NCBI GenBank assembly: GCA_029448655.1
Contig: JACCLO010000010.1
Location: 372,001-436,000, forward strand
Direction of reading: 5' to 3'
Length of the DNA: 64,000 nucleotides
Source: Wolfiporia cocos
Lineage: Eukaryota; Basidiomycota; Agaricomycetes; Polyporales; Phaeolaceae
Both the position numbers and the translations under genes were made by a program. Within the stretch, counting starts at the first letter, position 1. Every line of letters starts with the position of its first letter. Below the pieces are notes generated by a model. That model saw only the letters and a program-made list of their open reading frames with translations. It ran no database searches and was not told the DNA's origin. Shown piece after piece: positions 58,402 to 64,000 of the stretch.

Positions 58402-59040
58402 CTGCACATTTGTGCTTGAATCCTGCCTTTGAATGTCTTGCAAAATCTTCAAGGAACTTCAAGAATGATTCATGCCACACTATTCATTTGAAACTGACAT
58501 AGTCCAGTTTTCCATCTTCTGCAGGATTATCTGGAACCTATAGAGTCTTGGTAAAATTTCTTTATCAACATAGAAATGAAAGCTCAAAATGTACTATGGG
58601 CAATCACCACCCTATAATTTGTCCACCACCCAATCCATCACTATTGTGCAACTCAACAAGAAGTCGAGCACACCAGGCAATTACAGAATAGGCCTTCTGT
58701 GTGCCAAATGATGATAGCCTTGTTTTATCAGCATGAATCATAAATGCAAATGCAAATGCATTTTCTGGTAATGAAGACTAGATGTTAGTCAAATGTGGCG
58801 TGTAGTATGTTTAGTAAACTACCTCATACTCACAGTGTATCTCCATAGAAGGTCTGCAGTCCATGGTTCATTGATGAAGCATACAAATTCACTTGAGACT
58901 GGATTATACTTGTAGAGCTGCTTTGGGTACCATTCCATTTGAGAAACTAAATGTGGGTTATCAGGGATATCTAAAGCCCAGTCCAAATTTGTCCTTCATA
59001 TAAATCAAGCACATGTTCCTCATTCCTGTATGAATGATGC
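58402..59040 (-). pseudogene. Plavaka-like transposase remnant, central part
   Basis: On the - strand, pieces typical of Plavaka (a CACTA/EnSpm-type fungal transposon) can be read: MEWYPKQLYKYNP with FINEPWTADLLWR (about 58850-58960), then HADKTRLSSFGTQKAYSVIA and HNSDGLGGGQIIGW (about 58600-58760). Stops, frameshifts and CpG loss show it is inactive. The upstream N-terminal part is at 61554-62330, separated by LTR insertions. Confidence 0.7.
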
Positions 59041-59352
59041 AGGAACATACTGCGTCACTAGTCTACATGCCTAGTCCTAATGCACCGCCGCACCACACTG
59101 AAAGGGCCCTCTAACAGAGCTAAACAGATGTTGAGGGGTGAGACTTAGAGTGAGGGAGAGGGTGAGCTTAGGCAATCATGCAGAGTAATGGAGTAGTCCC
59201 TAGGGCAGAGCACCCCAAGGTCGAGATTGATTGTGTTAGAGACAGAAGGTCTCTAACGTTGTCTTATATACATGCAGTGCACTATACAATGATGTGTCTA
59301 CCCTAAACGACAAGGTCTGAGTGCACTATGGTAAGCATGTGATATATGTGTC
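59041..59352 (-). mobile_element. Family-B LTR fragment, inverted
   Basis: On the - strand: CATGTATATAAG, then the hairpin GTTAGAGAC...GTCTCTAAC (59235-59257), then CTCGACCTTGGGGTG. Both ends are unclear, and it abuts the composite at 59353. Confidence 0.6.
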
Positions 59353-60778
59353 TGTCACGGATTTATCTGTGGCATGACTAGGTACCTCCCCCTAGCGGGA
59401 GTCGAACACAGGTACTTACGTTTAGTAGTCACATGACTTGGAGACCCGGTAGTGTAGTGGGAGCGCATCACTATACCCTGACAGTCACGGTACCTACCAG
59501 CGGCTACAGACATGCTTACATAAGGCCCTTAGTTACGCTACGCACAGACCTCAACTTTAGGGCAGACCTCCCTGCAAATAGTGTACAGCCTCACATGTAT
59601 AAGTAGCAACGTCTGAGGTCTTACTACCTCAGACTGAAGATACTCGACGTTGGGCTTAGTCCCTCACTACTCCCTCTTTGCGTGCTAGACCCCTCTGCAC
59701 TACACTCTTAGTGTGTCTGTCACAGATTGCCCTGTGGGGGTGATCTACGACGTCCCTTAGGTCATATTGCAAAGGCGCCCCTAGGTACGGGGCTAACTCC
59801 TTACTTATTTCCTTTCCTCCACGTCACGCCTTGTATTTCTTACTAGACCACCTGACCCACTAGATAAGCGCTGTAGGGTAGCGCACGCCTCAGGTACCTC
59901 ATGTTATGGTCACACCTGTTACATGTTACGTTATGGTAGTTACATAGTCATGTGCTCTCTTAGTTACGGCGCACAGGCCACGACTTTAGGGCGGCCATTA
60001 CTGGCCAGCTACAGCATGTATAAGTACGATGGAATGAGGACTTACATCCTCATTCCTAAGATTCTCGACATTGGGGCTTGCCCCCCTTTCTTCTCATCTT
60101 GTGTGATGCTGGCGTGGATGGCTCCGACTCTCTCTCGCTCTCGCTAGTCTGGGCACGTCGACTTAGGGGTAGCCATTTGCCATTGGCGGTTCATGCCCGA
60201 TGTTCACCGCTACTCAGCCTACTTGCGCCTGTAGGGCGTTATGAGTCCCCCGTCCTTGTAGGCCGGTCCCACAGACCCGTAAGTCTGTGTCAGTGTCACA
60301 GATCGTCCCCCACTCCGTCCGCATCTAGTTTCAACTCGTATCGTAGATTAGATAAGGGTTTTCGTATCTTATCTCGTAGGTCAGGTGTATGTCACAGTAG
60401 TTAGCGTGACCATTACTGGTCATCACCCTTTGTGAGTACTGCGCACAGACCTGCGCTTTAGGGTAGACACGTTAGCTCTCCCCTGTACATACTTATAGCA
60501 ACAGCTGAGGTCTTACAACCTCAGTCTTGTTATTCTTGGCAACCGGGGTAGTCCCTTTCTCACTCACTCCTGGTCTGCATGCGTACGTGCCTGCATCCGA
60601 CAACTATGATTACCACTTGCTAGTCTGGGGCCATCAACTGCAAGATATGCCAGTAAGGGGGCATATATCTAGGGTTCCCTGCTATGCAGGTGGCACGTAC
60701 ATAGTCCGTGTCATAGTGACTCGGCGTATGGACTACAACCCGGCGTTATACATAGTGTGTAATGACAGTTTTGTGTCA
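59353..60778 (+). mobile_element. Composite of family-B LTR sequences
   Basis: Starts TGTCACGG and ends TTTTGTGTCA with GTGTC on both sides (59348-59352 and 60779-60783). It contains one TSD-bounded inner LTR (59718-60292) and two dissimilar family-B parts around it, each with its own hairpin (59611-59634 and about 60504-60524). It may be a rearranged LTR pair or two adjacent insertions. The left part holds an antisense T-arm-like GGGAGTCGAACACAGG and an A-box-like GGTAGTGTAGTGGGAGCGC. Confidence 0.65.
59718..60292 (+). mobile_element. Solo LTR, family B, inner copy
   Basis: 575 bp, TGTCACAG...CTGTGTCA, duplication GTGTC (59713-59717 and 60293-60297). Very similar to 55337-55907. Contains GGCCATTACTGGCC, CATGTATAAG and hairpin GAATGAGG...CCTCATTC (60032-60055). 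Confidence 0.85.
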
Positions 60779-60783
60779 GTGTC

Positions 60784-61097
60784 AGGTGCAGACCGGGCTG
60801 GGGTATGCTTTAAGATGTTATCTAATCTAATCTACTGAAGGCACCTGATGAATGGCAGAGTGGTGGAACGTATGAGGGAGGTCAGGTGATGGGGCCATGA
60901 ACATGCTGGTTCAAGTCCCCTTTGTTGGAAGCCCTAAAACTATGGCATGTCATGTAAATTTCTGTGACAATGGAACAGAATTCTGATGATGATCAAACTG
61001 AACTGGTTAGCCTGAATCTCAACAACTAAATTGCCATGATACCTACAGGTGTTACTTTGGTTAATGTAGCTTTTCATTTTGTTTCAGGATCTGAATG
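60784..61097. other. Unassigned CpG-poor sequence
   Basis: No gene or repeat family recognised. It lies between two LTRs that interrupt the Plavaka-like remnant. Confidence 0.35.
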
Positions 61098-61553
61098 TGA
61101 CAGAAACTCTCTGTGTCACTCACACATAACCCATCTAAGGCCTTCCCGCCCAAGGGGCCCAAACGACTAAGGCTTTCAAGGGTGGCGACCACAGACTAGC
61201 ACGTGCAAGTAGTAGAGTAAGAGGGGACTTGCCCCATCGTCGAGATTAACAGTTCTGGGGACTAAGCCCCAGAATGTCGCTACTTAAGTACATGAGGACG
61301 CAAGACTACTCTACTAGAGACCCACCCTAAAGGCAGGGTCTGTGCGCAGCGCTAACGTTAGCTAAGCGTGAGTCAAGCACTTCCCAGTCATGTGCTGTGT
61401 TATCTAAGCAACGACCATGTGACTCAGTTGTGGGGTAGGCTACCTGTACCGTTACACTACGCGACTTTGTACATTCCAGAGCATGTGACCATTATACCTA
61501 AGAGCCTTGGTTCGAGACAGGGGGGGTACACCTTTCTACCAAAATCTGTGACA
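61098..61553 (-). mobile_element. Solo LTR, family B
   Basis: 456 bp, TGACAG...CTGTGACA, perfect duplication GAATG (61093-61097 and 61554-61558). On the - strand it has CTGTCTCGAACCAAGG, CGTAGTGTAACGGTACAGG, CATGTACTTAAGT, and hairpin TTCTGGGG...CCCCAGAA (61253-61274). Confidence 0.87.
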
Positions 61554-62330
61554 GAATGATTCTTCAAATGTAAAATATTCTTCTTTGTTTTTGACACAAT
61601 TAAACAGCTGAATCAATTTCTCTGTATGCTCTCTGCTTAATGCAGCAGCCAATGCAATCTCTGCAAACTCAAAATCAATGTGAGATTCAAATGGGTGCCA
61701 TGATTTATTGTCAGGTGGTGAAGGCTGGTTTTCAACTGTCTGGCCATGTGTGGCAAATGAGTGAATCTGCACTGGTATTCTGCTGTGTGGATGGTGCACA
61801 ACCATTATGTCATCTGCACTTGGGTTATATGGTGCAAAACTTGGGGGCTTGATTGGGGCTTGTGTTCCAAATCAATCCAATCTTCATTGATGACACAATA
61901 ACAATGGTTGCTTACTACTGGGGTTAGATACTTTCATTGTATGAGAGCCATCTTCACTCTGAGAGCTACTGTCAAGTGGTAAGGATTGTTGTATGTCATC
62001 ATCTCCTGCAGAAACCATGCTCTACAGAGTCAGTTTGGTTGCAGAACTTAATGCTTACTACTAAATCCACTTGGTATAGATGGCCCTGGCTCCAGATGGA
62101 GACTTCTGAGCTGCTTTTGGGCCTGCAAAAGGTGCAAATTCTGATCTTGAGTCACTGTAATGTAATCAAAATCATTCCAGTGCAATGTATGAGTTTTTAT
62201 TGAGCATCTGCTGCTCACAATGCTCATCACCCTGTTTCTGCAGCTCCTTGGCTCTGCAGGCTATTTTGTGAGTTCCTATGCCTTTTAGATTGAACTCCTT
62301 GCCATAATGAGGGCAGATTTCCATGGTGTC
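61554..62330 (-). pseudogene. Plavaka-like transposase remnant, N-terminal part
   Basis: On the - strand: a zinc-finger-like start (CPHYGKEFNLKGIGTHKIAC, about 62240-62300), then HPFESHIDFEFAEIALAAAL and LSREHTEKLIQLFN (61600-61720). This is the usual N-terminal order in Plavaka transposases. Several stops are present. It continues, after LTR insertions, at 58402-59040. Confidence 0.65.
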
Positions 62331-63337
62331 CAGACTGATATCTACCTTTTACAGTTTGTTTTGCTTTTCCAGACATGTCTCAGGTGGATACAGAGAGCAA
62401 GAGCGCTCAGAAATATCGGCCGTGGGAATATCTTTGCGACGCGCGAGCGCCCGGGCGCTTGTCCTTGCTCACGCTTGCTCGGCGCCTACATCACGTCAAT
62501 CGCTACCGTGCTCAATGCCCGACACAACCCTCTCTGAAGGGCAAACTCGTGTTCTTGCTGCACATATGGCTATATTTTTTGGCCACAGCGTCCCTTATTG
62601 AGCTTCGAAATAAGGTCAGTGTCGAAATTTACGGGTAGGCGCCCGCTCGTGAGGCTACCTTTCGGACTCCAGGGACTTCGTCTGGATAGGTTCAAACGCA
62701 CAGCGTAGGTACGTACAATCCGTCCCCTTTTATGCTAACGGTGATTCATCTGCCTATACCGCCCCGATTATCAGCCCCCCGCGCCCGCCTTGGCGCGCTA
62801 TTGACTCTGATCGATGCGCGACTCCGCGACTCCGATCGCACCATCGCGTGCCGAGCGCGTCAACTTCCAACAGGCTGAGAGGAAGCTGCGTACATCCAAA
62901 GTCTACATGGCCAGTCACAATCAGGGCACAAGGGGTCACACGGCGGTCACTGCCCGCGCTCAGTAGCGGTTCGCATTTCCGAACGGTCTGACATTGCAAA
63001 ATCGACATCGCTGGCCAGCGCTGTCGAGCGTCTATTTTTCGGCACGATATCAGCAGGTTGCGTTCCCGTACAGGCCCTAAGTCCCCGTTGGAACGATAAC
63101 GCGCGTTACAACTCATCTTATTTGATTGTACAGTATATTCCCATTGGATCGCCGTTGGAATGCGACTTCGAAATCTACGACACACGGCGGTCACTGCCCG
63201 CACCCAGCAGCGGCAGCATCAGGTTGCGTTCCCGTACAGGCCCTCAAGGACCGATAGATGACTATATTATGTTGCTCGCCCCGTCCTTCACGCCATCGCT
63301 GTCTCTCACAGAGCCAGCACTCCCACGGGCCATCCCA
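62331..63337. other. Upstream region of the second transporter copy
   Basis: CpG content rises again from about 62400. Two partial direct repeats (about 62936-63075 and 63178-63245) share CACGGCGGTCACTGCCCGC, AGGTTGCGTTCCCGTACAGG. The last 110 bp resemble the region just upstream of the first transporter. No gene seen. Confidence 0.5.
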
Positions 63338-64000
63338 TGGCCGTCGACGTCTGTGACGGCGGGGTCCTGACCCTCACCACCGCATGCAGCCGCGACTTCT
63401 GGGCCGCGCTCGTCCCTGCCGCATTCGCGCTCGCCGCGCTCCTGACCGCCGTGCCGCTCCCCACCCGCCTCACAAGAGCTCTCGCAGGCCTCACCCGGCC
63501 TTTCAATAACTTCCTCACCCTCCCCGAGGCGGAGGCCCTGTCTTCAGATGCCGCTCCTGCCAACAGTGAAACCGAGAGCGAGGTCCCCGCTGCGCCGCTC
63601 TGGCGCACGCTCTTGCTGGCGCTCGCTGCGCTTGCCGCGACGCTCCTCCAGCTGGCACTGGGCTCCTATGCGCTAGTCATGCACGCTGCTCAGCCATGGC
63701 TCGCCATTCGCTGCTTCCTCCTCGCCACTGCGTGGCTCTACGCCACCGTGTATCCCGTATTCTCGCCGCCCGCGACGCTTCCGATCGCACTCGGCACGTT
63801 GTTCACACTCCAGCTCGTCGGAAGCGTCCTGTCGGGCGGAGGCGTGCTCTTTGATACTCTCGTGTCCGACACCCCTGTACCGCTGCCCTCAGACATCGCC
63901 GGGTACGTGGGGAACCTAGCCATATCACTGCTGCTCTTTGGGGTGCTACTCAACATGCCCGTGGGCGTGCCAAGCGAGCAGGTGAAGAAAGAGGAGATTG
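63338..64000 (+). CDS. Second ABCC transporter copy, first exon (partial, runs off the window)
   Basis: 221 codons from an ATG at the same position as in the transporter at 37492, closely similar throughout ([15 protein letters not shown] start, [42 protein letters not shown] end). Small differences include a three-base insertion after the first 15 codons and loss of a few residues near codon 85. The exon ends with ATT at 63999 and the last base of the window is the first base of the presumed GTAAGT donor. It encodes the N-terminal membrane-spanning region only. Whether the rest of the gene is intact cannot be seen. Confidence 0.85.

Overview
The window looks like nuclear DNA of a filamentous basidiomycete, probably an agaricomycete. 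Supporting signs are genes with many short GT-AG introns (about 45-65 bases), an Rtt106-type histone chaperone, a fungal ABCC transporter, and the mix of mobile elements: Helitron, Plavaka-like, DUF6698-like, hAT-like MITEs and many solo LTRs. No bacterial or organellar features were seen.

Layout. 1-2179 holds no recognised gene. 2180-3865 (+) is an intact Rtt106-like chaperone. 5212-6285 (+), 19171-20325 (-) and 26581-28035 (-) are three diverged members of one family. Each has a CENP-B-type helix-turn-helix, a second Tc5-type helix-turn-helix, and a helical C-terminus where a pogo transposase would carry its DDE domain. The 3' flank of the first member (to about 7.66 kb) is homologous to 16.86-19.06 kb, beside the second, so part of this cluster arose by segmental duplication. 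Mobile DNA has since landed in it: two tRNA-armed foldback elements, a hAT-like MITE, a broken Helitron and solo LTRs. 29216-29844 (-) is a four-exon gene for a small protein with a C-terminal hydrophobic segment; I rebuilt it from splice sites. About 29.8-35.8 kb has nothing recognisable. 35826-37004 (-) is a three-exon nuclear-type protein, divergent from 37492-44186 (+), a roughly 30-exon ABCC (MRP-type) transporter.

44.2-63.3 kb is a transposon island. It contains solo LTRs of three families (A about 711 bp, B 425-982 bp, C about 542 bp), most with 5-bp target-site duplications and several nested. It also holds a third foldback element, a DUF6698-like pseudogene split by an LTR, and Plavaka-like transposase remnants. 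Much of the older sequence here is strongly CpG-depleted. At 63338 a close second copy of the ABCC first exon begins and runs off the window, so the island sits between two paralogous transporter genes.

Most notable. (1) Family-B LTRs share a TATA-like box followed by a hairpin whose stem sequence changes from copy to copy while pairing is kept. (2) The foldback family carries outward-facing tRNA-like genes, with A and B boxes, in its long terminal inverted repeats. (3) The DDE-less CENP-B/Tc5 family is clustered three times in 23 kb. All splice models and identities come from reading the sequence by eye; no database search was possible.
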